DNA of 64,000 nucleotides, from NCBI RefSeq assembly GCF_024813435.1, contig NZ_JANAEZ010000001.1, positions 434,001 to 498,000 of the forward strand, in the 5' to 3' direction. This stretch comes from Cognataquiflexum gelatinilyticum (GTDB lineage Bacteria; Bacteroidota; Bacteroidia; Cytophagales; Cyclobacteriaceae). This document shows positions 8,043 to 15,770 of the stretch, piece after piece (within the stretch, counting starts at the first letter, position 1; each line of letters starts with the position of its first letter). The translations under genes and the position numbers were made by a program. The notes under the pieces are model-generated. The model was given only the letters and a program-made list of their open reading frames with translations, did not search any database and was not told where the DNA came from.

Positions 8043-8312
8043 ATGGATTCAATTGATAAAGACCGAATAATCGAAATGGCTTGGGAGGATCGTACGCCTT
8101 TCGAAGCGATAAAAAATCAATTTGGAATTGCTGAAGAAGATGTAATCAAATTGATGAGAAAAGAATTGAAACTTTCATCCTTTAAGCTTTGGAGAACAAG
8201 AGTAAGTGGGCGAAAAACAAAACATCAAAAAAAGTTTGGGGTAGAATCAGAAAGATTCAAATGCAATCTTCAACGCCCAATAACGCATAATAAAATAAGT
8301 AAAAGAGGTTGA
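8043..8312 (+). CDS. TIGR03643 family protein
   Basis: An 89-residue protein that matches the TIGR03643 family along the whole conserved core: IIEMAWEDRTPFEAIKNQFG, then EEDVIKLMRKELK and SSFKLWRTRVSGRKTKH. The first half looks like a small helix-turn-helix, and the C-terminus is basic. The function is unknown. The family tends to occur beside photolyase or cryptochrome genes, as here, which suggests a light or UV connection, but this is inference. The gene is divergent from the photolyase gene and ends 16 bases before the convergent CapD gene. Confidence 0.85.
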   Translation: MDSIDKDRIIEMAWEDRTPFEAIKNQFGIAEEDVIKLMRKELKLSSFKLWRTRVSGRKTKHQKKFGVESERFKCNLQRPITHNKISKRG

Positions 8313-8327
8313 TCTTTATCCTCCCTA

Positions 8328-10238
8328 TCAATTCAACCTGTCTAAAACCTCAAATCTAGAAGAGTTGCTCTTGTATTCCGGTATCATTGATTTCAAATGA
8401 AATACAATTTCATTTTCTGAATTTTTACCGATGAGGGATTCAAACATTTCAATTTGACCTTCAATTTTGAAAAAATGTACGGGTGCAACTTGTGCGATTT
8501 TTATTTTTGGGTGATGGGTAAATTTAATCACCTCAGTATCATTCAATAGCTCTTCGAAAAGTTTTTCTCCTTCCCTCAAACCTGTAAAAATAATTTTGAT
8601 ATCTGAACCTTCTTTTTTGCCTGTTAGTCTGATCATATTGATAGCCAAATCAACGATTTTTATAGGCTCTCCCATATCAAAAACATATATCTCTCCACCA
8701 TTTCCCATGCACCCGGCTTCAAGCACCAGCTGACAAGCCTCAGGAATAGTCATAAAATACCTCGTCACATCGGGATGTGTAACAGTGATTGGGCCACCTT
8801 TTTGAATTTGCTTTTTGAAAAGTGGGACGACAGATCCGTTTGAACCTAAGACATTTCCAAATCGAGTGGTAATAAATTTAGTATAATTGTTAACATGGTG
8901 GTTTTGTAAATACATATTCAGGGATTGAACATACATTTCCGCTGCTCTTTTTGTAGCGCCCATGACATTGGTAGGATTTACAGCCTTATCGGTACTTACC
9001 AAAACAAATTTTTCTACATGGTGCAAAACCGATAAGTCAGCTAAGATTTTTGTTCCAAGAATATTGCTTTTGATAGCCTGTTCAGGATAATTTTCAATCA
9101 TTGGTACATGCTTGTAGGCTGCGGCATGAAATATAATTTCAGGGCTATACTTTCTAAACACCTCCTTCATGGTATTTAAATCCCTTATATCCGCTAAAAC
9201 TGATATATGAGGAGTAACCATACCTGATTCTCTAAATTCAATGTCAAGGTCATATAAGGCTGATTCGGAAAAATCTAATAGGATTAACAATCTGGGATTA
9301 TAATACATTATCTGTCGACAAAGCTCGCTTCCAATAGAGCCTGCTGCCCCGGTTACCAAAACAACCTTATTGACAAGTTCTTCCTTTATTTTTTGATTTT
9401 CCAATGAAATCTGATCTCTTCCAAGCAAATCCTCAATCCTGAGATCCCGGATAGCCTCAGTATTTAGACCTCTATTGATCCATTGATTTAGAGGAGGAAC
9501 GATGGACACATGAATGTTGTATTTGTAACATTCATCAATTATTTCTTTTTTTCTATGAACGGATAAATCTTTGACAGCAATAATCAGCTCAGTTACATTT
9601 TGGGTTTCAACCAAATTCTTAAGATTAAAAAGCCCTTTGAAAATCCTTTTACCGCCGATTATTTTACCCTCTTTTTTGGGATCATCATCTAAAAAAGCGG
9701 CAATATGCAGGTTTGATTTATTGTCCCTTTTGATTACGTCAAGGGCTGTAATACCAGCCTCACTAGCTCCAAAAATAACCCCTACCCTAACCTCATTAGA
9801 AATAAATCCACTTTTGAGATAAATAAATAATTCCTTGACAAGGAAACGATACAAAATCAACAGAAAAAGTGCAGTGAGTGAAGCAATTATTAATATGGAA
9901 TTAGGAATAACATAAGAGCTTGATATTATTTTTTCAAAACCAAAATTGACCGCAAGCACAATGAAAAAACCTATAATTACTGTTTTGAAAATATTGACAC
10001 TATCTTTTAGTCCAGTATGTCTTACAATTCCTTTATAGCTTTTAGTGATAAGCATTACCCCAAATAATAACCCTGAAAAAACAAAACTCCCTGTTACCGC
10101 ATTACTTTTCTCAACAAGTTCAAGGTCAAAATTGAACCTTACTAAATATGCGAAAAAGGTTGATTGAAATAGAATAACCAAATCCAGAGAAACTATAACC
10201 CATCTTGGGAGTATCCTTAAGTCTTTTAAAAAGTTCAT
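8328..10238 (-). CDS. CapD/PglF/WbpM-type UDP-sugar 4,6-dehydratase, membrane-bound
   Basis: A 636-residue FlaA1/CapD-type enzyme. Four transmembrane helices are near 15-33, 50-66, 82-100 and 112-132. A CoA-binding-like Rossmann domain (VGVIFGASEAG, about 152-162) is followed by the catalytic SDR domain with TGAAGSIG at 296-303, STDKA at 415-419 and Met426-x3-Lys430. A Met in place of the usual SDR Tyr is typical of these dehydratases. It turns UDP-GlcNAc into the 4-keto-6-deoxy sugar at the inner face of the membrane. With the aminotransferase and PglC-like transferase upstream it would make and load a UDP-4-amino-trideoxy sugar. Separated from these by 367 bases with a possible own promoter. 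Confidence 0.92.
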   Translation of the reverse strand: MNFLKDLRILPRWVIVSLDLVILFQSTFFAYLVRFNFDLELVEKSNAVTGSFVFSGLLFGVMLITKSYKGIVRHTGLKDSVNIFKTVIIGFFIVLAVNFGFEKIISSSYVIPNSILIIASLTALFLLILYRFLVKELFIYLKSGFISNEVRVGVIFGASEAGITALDVIKRDNKSNLHIAAFLDDDPKKEGKIIGGKRIFKGLFNLKNLVETQNVTELIIAVKDLSVHRKKEIIDECYKYNIHVSIVPPLNQWINRGLNTEAIRDLRIEDLLGRDQISLENQKIKEELVNKVVLVTGAAGSIGSELCRQIMYYNPRLLILLDFSESALYDLDIEFRESGMVTPHISVLADIRDLNTMKEVFRKYSPEIIFHAAAYKHVPMIENYPEQAIKSNILGTKILADLSVLHHVEKFVLVSTDKAVNPTNVMGATKRAAEMYVQSLNMYLQNHHVNNYTKFITTRFGNVLGSNGSVVPLFKKQIQKGGPITVTHPDVTRYFMTIPEACQLVLEAGCMGNGGEIYVFDMGEPIKIVDLAINMIRLTGKKEGSDIKIIFTGLREGEKLFEELLNDTEVIKFTHHPKIKIAQVAPVHFFKIEGQIEMFESLIGKNSENEIVFHLKSMIPEYKSNSSRFEVLDRLN

Positions 10239-10605
10239 TGGTTGGGGTAATTATAATGTATATTATTCAATTTTTACTCAATTAAGTAATAGAATACTGA
10301 TGTCAAATATATCATTGAATTTTACATAAATATACTTTTCGCCAAGGTATTTTCAGCATTTTAAAAAATATACAATTTTCATTATACAGCTTTCATTTTT
10401 TGAAGTTTGAACTACTTTAAAACTAACTTAACCTTACTTTTAACATTAAAAAAATCAGGAAAAAAGAACATTTCATTAAAAATACGGCCTTCAATAATGC
10501 GTTTGTAAGGTTCTTGTTTTCTAAAAATAATTCTAAATATGATAGCCCTTAAAACATTTTTTTTAGATATTATTTAAAAGTTGATTGAAATCGACAACCA
10601 AAATT
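10239..10605. other. Intergenic region, 367 bases
   Basis: Separates the CapD gene from the sugar transferase gene, both on the minus strand. It holds the possible CapD -7 box near 10304. I see no coding frame, no strong hairpin with a T-run and no RNA gene. Its length breaks the otherwise tight spacing of the polysaccharide locus. Confidence 0.5.
10304..10311 (-). promoter_or_regulatory. Possible -7 box of the CapD gene
   Basis: On the minus strand TATATTTG matches TAnnTTTG exactly, 66 bases before the CapD start codon. No good TTTG is found 19-21 bases further upstream, so only the -7 half supports it. Confidence 0.4.
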
Positions 10606-11211
10606 CTATCTGCTACCTTTAAACTTTGGCATAGTTGTATGTCCTTTTTGGTTTATCCCTTCAGGTCTAAAAAACTTCATTAAAGTCAAAATTAAAATCT
10701 CTATATCTAACTTTAAAGAAAGGTTATTTACATAGAAAACATCGAATTCAAATTTTTTCTCCCAAGAAATTGAATTCCTACCATTTACTTGTGCTAATCC
10801 TGTAATTCCTGGACGAACTAAGTGCCTTCGTGACTGCTCAGCGTTATACAGTGGTAAGTATTCTTCTAATAAAGGTCTGGGACCAATCAAACTCATATCT
10901 CCTACTAGGACATTCCATAACTGAGGAAGTTCATCAAGTGAGGATTTTCGAATAATTTTACCCAATCCTTTTAATCTTTCCTTATCAGAAAGTAATTCTC
11001 CATGGCTATTTACCGCAAATGCCATAGTCTTGAATTTAATCAGCCTGAATAACTTTCCATGTTTCCCAGGCCTCTTTTGGATAAAGAATGGATTTCCTTT
11101 ATTGTGAATAGCCAAAAGCAACCCTACAATTACCATTATAGGAAAAAGGAGAATAATTAATAAACAGCTTAAAAATAAATCTATTGGTCTTTTGAAGAAT
11201 ACAGAATACAT
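10606..11211 (-). CDS. PglC-like monotopic phosphoglycosyl transferase (bacterial sugar transferase)
   Basis: A 201-residue initiating transferase that moves a sugar-1-phosphate from a UDP-sugar to undecaprenyl phosphate. It starts MYSVFFKRPIDL, has one re-entrant hydrophobic helix (about 9-34), KFKTM, the catalytic Asp-Glu in SSLDELPQLWNVL, and GDMSLIGPRPL. This is the short PglC/WbaP-core form without the four-helix N-terminus. I chose ATG at 11211 because it has a rare Shine-Dalgarno-like AAAGGTGA just upstream and starts at the family's KRPIDL region. The longer frame begins with TTG inside the preceding gene. It follows the aminotransferase gene by 4 bases, clearly one operon. Confidence 0.93.
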   Translation of the reverse strand: MYSVFFKRPIDLFLSCLLIILLFPIMVIVGLLLAIHNKGNPFFIQKRPGKHGKLFRLIKFKTMAFAVNSHGELLSDKERLKGLGKIIRKSSLDELPQLWNVLVGDMSLIGPRPLLEEYLPLYNAEQSRRHLVRPGITGLAQVNGRNSISWEKKFEFDVFYVNNLSLKLDIEILILTLMKFFRPEGINQKGHTTMPKFKGSR

Positions 11212-11215
11212 TAAA

Positions 11216-12349
11216 TCACCTTTTTGAAAGAGTTTTAACAATTATTTCAACAATTCTTTCCTGATCTGTCATTGTAAGATTTTCACCGCTTGGAAGGCAA
11301 ATTCCTTCTCCAAAAAGTTTTTCTGAGCTTCCGCCTCCATAAAATGGAACATCTTTGAATACAGGTTGAAGATGCAATGGATTCCAAAGGTAACGCGATT
11401 CAATATTTTCCTTTATTAGTGCAAGTCTGAGGTCCTCAATGGAAATTCCAGTCTCAAGTTTGTTTATCAAAAACGTCGAAAGCCACCTATTTGAATAGAA
11501 TCCATCGGGCTCATGAATTGTAGAAATACCCGGAATATCAAGAAGCAACCTTTTGTAATTTTCAAATATATTTCTTCTAAAAGAAATCTTTCTATCCAAA
11601 TTTTGAATCTGTGCAAGGCCAATGGCTGCAGCCATATTATTCATACGGTAATTATAACCAATTTCTTTATGCAAGTAATATTTATAATTTTCACGGGCTT
11701 GGACGGACAAATATTTGGCTTTTTCTATTGCATTTGAATCTGAGGAAACCAATGCACCTCCTGAACCGGTGGTGATAATCTTATTTCCATTAAAAGAATA
11801 GATCCCAAATTCCCCAAAAGTTCCGCTTGCTTTCCCATCTATAGCAGATCCCAAAGCTTCCGCAGCATCTTCCACAATAGGAATTCCATATTTTGCAGCA
11901 ATTACATTGATTTCTTTAAATTTTGCAGGCATTCCAAAAAGGTCAACAACGACAATTGCCTTTGGCTTTTTGCCTTTTTTAATTCTTTCCAAGATTGATT
12001 CTTCCAATATTTCAGGACAAATATTCCAAGTAGTCGACTCACTGTCAACGAAAATTGGTTTGGCTCCCAAATATTGGATCGGACTTGCTGAAGCACAAAA
12101 AGTGAAAGATTGACATAAAACCTCATCACCTGGACCAATACCAAGTAACCGTAAAGCAAGATGGATGGCGGAGGTTCCGGAATTGGTAACTGCTACTTCA
12201 AAGCCTCCAATTCTTTTTTTTATTTCTTCTTCAAACTCATTGATGAATTTCCCTGCGGTTGAAATTTGATTTGATTCCAAAGCCTCAAGAGAAAAATTAT
12301 TTTCATTTCCATTAAAAACCGGAGATGAAAGTGGGATAGATTTTAACAT
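11216..12349 (-). CDS. DegT/DnrJ/EryC1/StrS family sugar aminotransferase (PglE-like)
   Basis: A 377-residue PLP enzyme that aminates a 4-keto (or 3-keto) nucleotide sugar. Motifs: AVTNSGTSAIHLAL, FVDSESTTWNICP, VEDAAEALGS, and the PLP-lysine region SFNGNKIITTGSGG. With CapD/PglF-like and PglC-like neighbours it fits a UDP-4-amino-4,6-dideoxy-GlcNAc (bacillosamine-type) route. A PglD-type acetyltransferase is not adjacent. The ATG at 12349 is preferred: the longer frame starts with TTG at 12376, inside the predicted -7 box. Confidence 0.92.
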   Translation of the reverse strand: MLKSIPLSSPVFNGNENNFSLEALESNQISTAGKFINEFEEEIKKRIGGFEVAVTNSGTSAIHLALRLLGIGPGDEVLCQSFTFCASASPIQYLGAKPIFVDSESTTWNICPEILEESILERIKKGKKPKAIVVVDLFGMPAKFKEINVIAAKYGIPIVEDAAEALGSAIDGKASGTFGEFGIYSFNGNKIITTGSGGALVSSDSNAIEKAKYLSVQARENYKYYLHKEIGYNYRMNNMAAAIGLAQIQNLDRKISFRRNIFENYKRLLLDIPGISTIHEPDGFYSNRWLSTFLINKLETGISIEDLRLALIKENIESRYLWNPLHLQPVFKDVPFYGGGSSEKLFGEGICLPSGENLTMTDQERIVEIIVKTLSKR

Positions 12350-12373
12350 GTCAAAATAAAGTGAAACCAAAGA

Positions 12374-12403
12374 CAAAACTATTGGAAAGTTTGGTTAATC
12401 AAA
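12374..12403 (-). promoter_or_regulatory. Promoter of the aminotransferase-PglC operon
   Basis: On the minus strand TTTG (12403-12400), 18 bases, TAGTTTTG (12381-12374) match the Bacteroidota consensus. Predicted start near 12367, about 18 bases before ATG 12349. Together with the terminator just upstream it defines a separate transcription unit inside the polysaccharide locus. Confidence 0.68.
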
Positions 12404-12451
12404 AAAACAAAAATGGACAATAAAATAAATAAAACTTTAACAGTTGAAAAC

Positions 12452-12487
12452 AAAAAAAGCTCCGAAGATTTTGACTTCGGAGCTTTT
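12452..12487 (-). terminator. Intrinsic terminator inside the polysaccharide locus
   Basis: A perfect 13-bp stem (12455-12467 with 12475-12487) around AGCTCCGAAG has a 7-base loop and, on the minus strand, ends in a run of seven T. It follows the WecA-like gene and separates it from the aminotransferase-PglC unit. Confidence 0.88.
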
Positions 12488-12507
12488 CAATATATAACCA
12501 TTAAATT

Positions 12508-13662
12508 TTAATTATCGCTGATTTTTACTTTTTCTAAAACATCACCCTGAATATTGGGTCTTTGGTGTGTTTTCCGTTTCAGTCTTTTAGAAAGTATAGG
12601 CGGAGTGTTTTTATTTATTTTTCGGACTCTTTTCAATGTCATGGAATCCATTTTTAACCCAAGGACCACTGCCAGTAAAATAACAATAGGCAACATAACA
12701 TAGTCATTAAGGTTAGATCCCAAAAATATCAAGGCAAAAAAACCGATTTTAACAGCTACAAGAGTTAATGTAACTTGGTCATGCCTCATCCCCATCCTCA
12801 AAAGAAAATGATGCACGTGACTTTTATCAGGAGCCATCGGAGATTTCCCCTTTAATGTTCTTTTAATAAAAATCCTAGATGTATCATAAATAGGTATTAT
12901 CAATAAAGCTATACCTGAAGCTATAGGAGCATTAAATTTCCATCCTTCATAGTTTGCCATTGTACCATTTTTATCTATAAATAGGATGGTCAAAACTGCT
13001 AAAGCAAACCCAAGACTTAAAGAACCTGTGTCCCCCATAAATATTTTGGCAGGATGCCAATTATATACCAGGAAAGATAGTACCGAGCCCACTAGAATAA
13101 ATGAAAATACAGAATAACTAGTAAGATCTGCTTCCAAAAACCACCATCCAAGAAACATAAAAGTTACCAGACTTATAGAACCCGCCAAGCCATCTAAACC
13201 ATCAATAAGATTGAAGGAATTTGTTAAAACTAGAATTGTAAAAAATGAGATACCATAACTTATCCAAAGAGGGATTTCATAAATTCCAAAAAATCCATAA
13301 AGACTTGTCAACCTAATATCAGCCATCACAACAACAAGGTATGCAGATATAAACTGACCAGCCAATTTTTGAAATGCACTCATATTGACCATGTCATCTC
13401 TAAGCCCTACAAAAAACATCAAGCCAAATGCAGCTAGCAAAAACCTGATTTCCATGATTAATTGGGAATCAAGCCAAGCCAAAACCGAGACAAAACTAGC
13501 TAATACAAAAGCTATACCTCCCATCGAGGGAATAAAACCATTATGGATCTTTCTACCCCCAGGGCTGTCGACAAGCTCCATTTTTTTTAAAAGAAGAATC
13601 ACTATTGGAGTCAGTAAAAAACCAACCATAAACGCTGTACTAACTGCTAGGAAAATTATCAT
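12508..13662 (-). CDS. WecA-like polyprenyl-phosphate GlcNAc-1-phosphate transferase (MraY family)
   Basis: A 384-residue polytopic membrane enzyme of the MraY/WecA superfamily with about 10-11 helices. Motifs include DSPGGRKIHNG and SMGGIAF near the N-terminus, LRDDMVNMS, NLIDGLDGLAG, KIFMGDTGSLSLG and the cytoplasmic HVHHFLLRMG loop. It transfers HexNAc-1-phosphate from a UDP-sugar to undecaprenyl phosphate, the first step of repeat-unit assembly. The C-terminal tail (about 345-384) is basic and extended. It has its own promoter candidate and is followed by a terminator. The window also encodes an unrelated PglC-type initiator. Confidence 0.92.
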   Translation of the reverse strand: MIIFLAVSTAFMVGFLLTPIVILLLKKMELVDSPGGRKIHNGFIPSMGGIAFVLASFVSVLAWLDSQLIMEIRFLLAAFGLMFFVGLRDDMVNMSAFQKLAGQFISAYLVVVMADIRLTSLYGFFGIYEIPLWISYGISFFTILVLTNSFNLIDGLDGLAGSISLVTFMFLGWWFLEADLTSYSVFSFILVGSVLSFLVYNWHPAKIFMGDTGSLSLGFALAVLTILFIDKNGTMANYEGWKFNAPIASGIALLIIPIYDTSRIFIKRTLKGKSPMAPDKSHVHHFLLRMGMRHDQVTLTLVAVKIGFFALIFLGSNLNDYVMLPIVILLAVVLGLKMDSMTLKRVRKINKNTPPILSKRLKRKTHQRPNIQGDVLEKVKISDN

Positions 13663-13677
13663 AAAAATTATTTTTTA

Positions 13678-13708
13678 CAAATTTAACTATAAACAACTAA
13701 TATTCAAC
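13678..13708 (-). promoter_or_regulatory. Promoter of the WecA-like gene
   Basis: On the minus strand GTTG (13708-13705), 19 bases, TAAATTTG (13685-13678): the -7 box is exact and the -33 box has three of four bases. Predicted start near 13671, only about 9 bases before the ATG. Confidence 0.55.
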
Positions 13709-13764
13709 TTTTTACTATTAAAACTGATGAATATTAATCAATTAATTACCAATAAAATACCAAA

Positions 13765-14643
13765 TTAATTTAGGCCAGCCTTTCTCAGCAGATACTCACC
13801 GTATTCATTTTTCCTCAAATTTTGAGCCAACTTTTTCAATTTTTCTATTCCAATAAATCCCATATCATAAGCTATCTCTTCCAAACAGGCAACTTTAAGT
13901 CCTTGTCGCTTTTCAATGGTATGGATAAAATTAGAAGCTTCAAGCATTGATTCGTGGGTTCCTGTATCTAGCCAAGCAAATCCCCTACCCATAAGTTCAA
14001 CCTTAAGTTCACCATTTTTCAAATATTTTTGGTTTACAGTAGTAATTTCCAACTCCCCTCTTTGGCTCGGTTTTATGTTTTTAGCAATTTCAATAACTGA
14101 ATTTGGATAAAAATAAAGACCAACTACAGCATAATTACTTTTTGGAACATCGGGTTTTTCCTCAATACTTACAGCATCCCCTTTCTCAGTAAATTCAACA
14201 ACACCATATCTTTGAGGGTCCTGGACATAATATCCAAAAACAGTTGCTTTGTTTTCTTTTTCAACTGTTACTACTGAGCTTTTGAGTAACTTGGTGAATC
14301 CATGACCATAAAAAATATTATCACCCAAAACCAGACAAACCGAATCATTTCCAATAAATCTCTCCCCAATGATGAAGGCTTGGGCCAAACCATCAGGTGA
14401 AGGTTGCTCTGCGTATGAAAGTTGTATTCCCAAATCCGATCCATCGCCAAACAATTTTTTAAAATTAGGAAGATCATGAGGCGTACTTATGATTAAAATC
14501 TCCCTTATCCCAGCCAACATCAGCACAGACATTGGATAGTAAATCATAGGCTTGTCATAGATCGCAAGCAGTTGTTTGGAAGTTCCCTTAGTAATGGGAT
14601 AAAGCCGGGTTCCAGAACCTCCGGCAAGGATTATACCTTTCAT
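13765..14643 (-). CDS. rfbA: Glucose-1-phosphate thymidylyltransferase
   Basis: A 292-residue cytoplasmic enzyme making dTDP-glucose from dTTP and glucose-1-phosphate, the entry to dTDP-rhamnose and related deoxysugars. The N-terminus has the nucleotidyltransferase signature GGSGTRLYPITKGTSKQLL, then KPMIYYPMSVLM, VLGDNIFYGHG and EEKP. The length is that of RmlA proteins. rfbB, rfbC and rfbD are not in the window, so the pathway must be completed elsewhere. It lies 32 bases behind wecB in the polysaccharide operon. Confidence 0.96.
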   Translation of the reverse strand: MKGIILAGGSGTRLYPITKGTSKQLLAIYDKPMIYYPMSVLMLAGIREILIISTPHDLPNFKKLFGDGSDLGIQLSYAEQPSPDGLAQAFIIGERFIGNDSVCLVLGDNIFYGHGFTKLLKSSVVTVEKENKATVFGYYVQDPQRYGVVEFTEKGDAVSIEEKPDVPKSNYAVVGLYFYPNSVIEIAKNIKPSQRGELEITTVNQKYLKNGELKVELMGRGFAWLDTGTHESMLEASNFIHTIEKRQGLKVACLEEIAYDMGFIGIEKLKKLAQNLRKNEYGEYLLRKAGLN

Positions 14644-14675
14644 AGATTTGAGTTCAAGTAATTGGAAATCATATA

Positions 14676-15770
14676 TCAGCTGTAAATCTCAATAATTTTA
14701 TTAACAATTCTTTGAGCTGATTTTCCATCCCATAGAGGTATTCCCTTATAAGTTTTCCATTCTCCCTTAAGTATTCTCCCTAATGGTTCTTTAAGGTTAG
14801 AAGGATCAGTACCAATTAACTCATTTGTGCCTAAAGTAACTGTTTCAGGTCGTTCTGTATTGTTTCTCATAGTGATACAGGGAATGTTCATCACAGAAGC
14901 CTCCTCTGTAATGCCGCCTGAATCAGTGATTACGCCTTTAGCATTTTTGACCAAGTAATTAAACTCTAGATAAGAAAGAGGTTCAACCATCCTTAGTCTT
15001 AGATGATTAATCCCTATTTTTTCGAGATTTTTTGCAGTCCTAGGATGAACCGGAAAAATTACAGGAAAATTACCTGTTCCATTCATAATAGCATCTATCA
15101 AGGCTTTAAGCTGTTGTTCTCCATCTACATTGGCAGGCCGGTGCATTGTTATCACAAAGTAACTCTTCTCAATAAGATCATCGAACATATTCCCTCTAGG
15201 ACTTACAAACCTATCTTGATTGGAAAGTAATGTATCAATCATTGTATTCCCCACGAAATGAATCCTATTCTCAGCTACTCCAACTGACAACAGATGTTTG
15301 TTGGCTATCTCTGAAGTTGTAAAAAAATGGTCAGTAATACTATCTGTAACAATCCTATTGACTTCTTCTGGCATACTCATATCTCCGGACCGAATCCCGC
15401 CCTCCACATGCGCCACATCGATTACCAATTTCTTGGCCACAATAGAACAGGCTAAAGTTGAAGTTACATCTCCGACAACAATAACTAAATCGGGCCTTTT
15501 GGCTATCAATTCTTTCTCAAAAGCCACCATAATGGCTGCAGTTTGTTCGGCCTGACTTCCTCCTCCCGCCTCCAGATTGATATCAGGTTTAGGAATATTC
15601 AACTGTTCAAAAAAATCACCCGACATTTTCTTATCATAGTGTTGACCGGTATGAACTAGTCTAAAATTTATTGCTGTCCCTGTCTCCTTTTTGTCCTGGA
15701 TGGCTTTTAGAATAGGCGCAATTTTCATAAAGTTAGGACGGGCTCCTGCAACTACAGTAATATTGATCAT
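14676..15770 (-). CDS. wecB: UDP-N-acetylglucosamine 2-epimerase (non-hydrolysing)
   Basis: A 364-residue enzyme converting UDP-GlcNAc to UDP-ManNAc. Motifs: GARPNFMKIAPIL at the start, HTGQHYDKKMSGDFFEQL, VVGDVTSTLA, HVEGGIRSGDMSMPEEVNR and TDSGGITEEASV. It lies directly behind the wzi gene with no intergenic base. The product could feed the nucleotide-sugar dehydrogenase at 27128 (to UDP-ManNAcA) and the WecG/TagA-type transferase at 17514. A second, distinct family member (CapG) is at 18259. Confidence 0.93.
   Translation of the reverse strand: MINITVVAGARPNFMKIAPILKAIQDKKETGTAINFRLVHTGQHYDKKMSGDFFEQLNIPKPDINLEAGGGSQAEQTAAIMVAFEKELIAKRPDLVIVVGDVTSTLACSIVAKKLVIDVAHVEGGIRSGDMSMPEEVNRIVTDSITDHFFTTSEIANKHLLSVGVAENRIHFVGNTMIDTLLSNQDRFVSPRGNMFDDLIEKSYFVITMHRPANVDGEQQLKALIDAIMNGTGNFPVIFPVHPRTAKNLEKIGINHLRLRMVEPLSYLEFNYLVKNAKGVITDSGGITEEASVMNIPCITMRNNTERPETVTLGTNELIGTDPSNLKEPLGRILKGEWKTYKGIPLWDGKSAQRIVNKIIEIYS

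Noticed and set aside
8306..8339. Inverted repeat AGGTTGA / TCAACCT between the TIGR03643 and CapD genes
   Set aside because: Only 7 bp, long loop and made of two coding ends with their stops; no T-run, so not supported as terminator.
12350..12376. Longer N-terminus of the aminotransferase from TTG 12376
   Set aside because: The TTG lies within the predicted -7 box, upstream of the expected transcription start.
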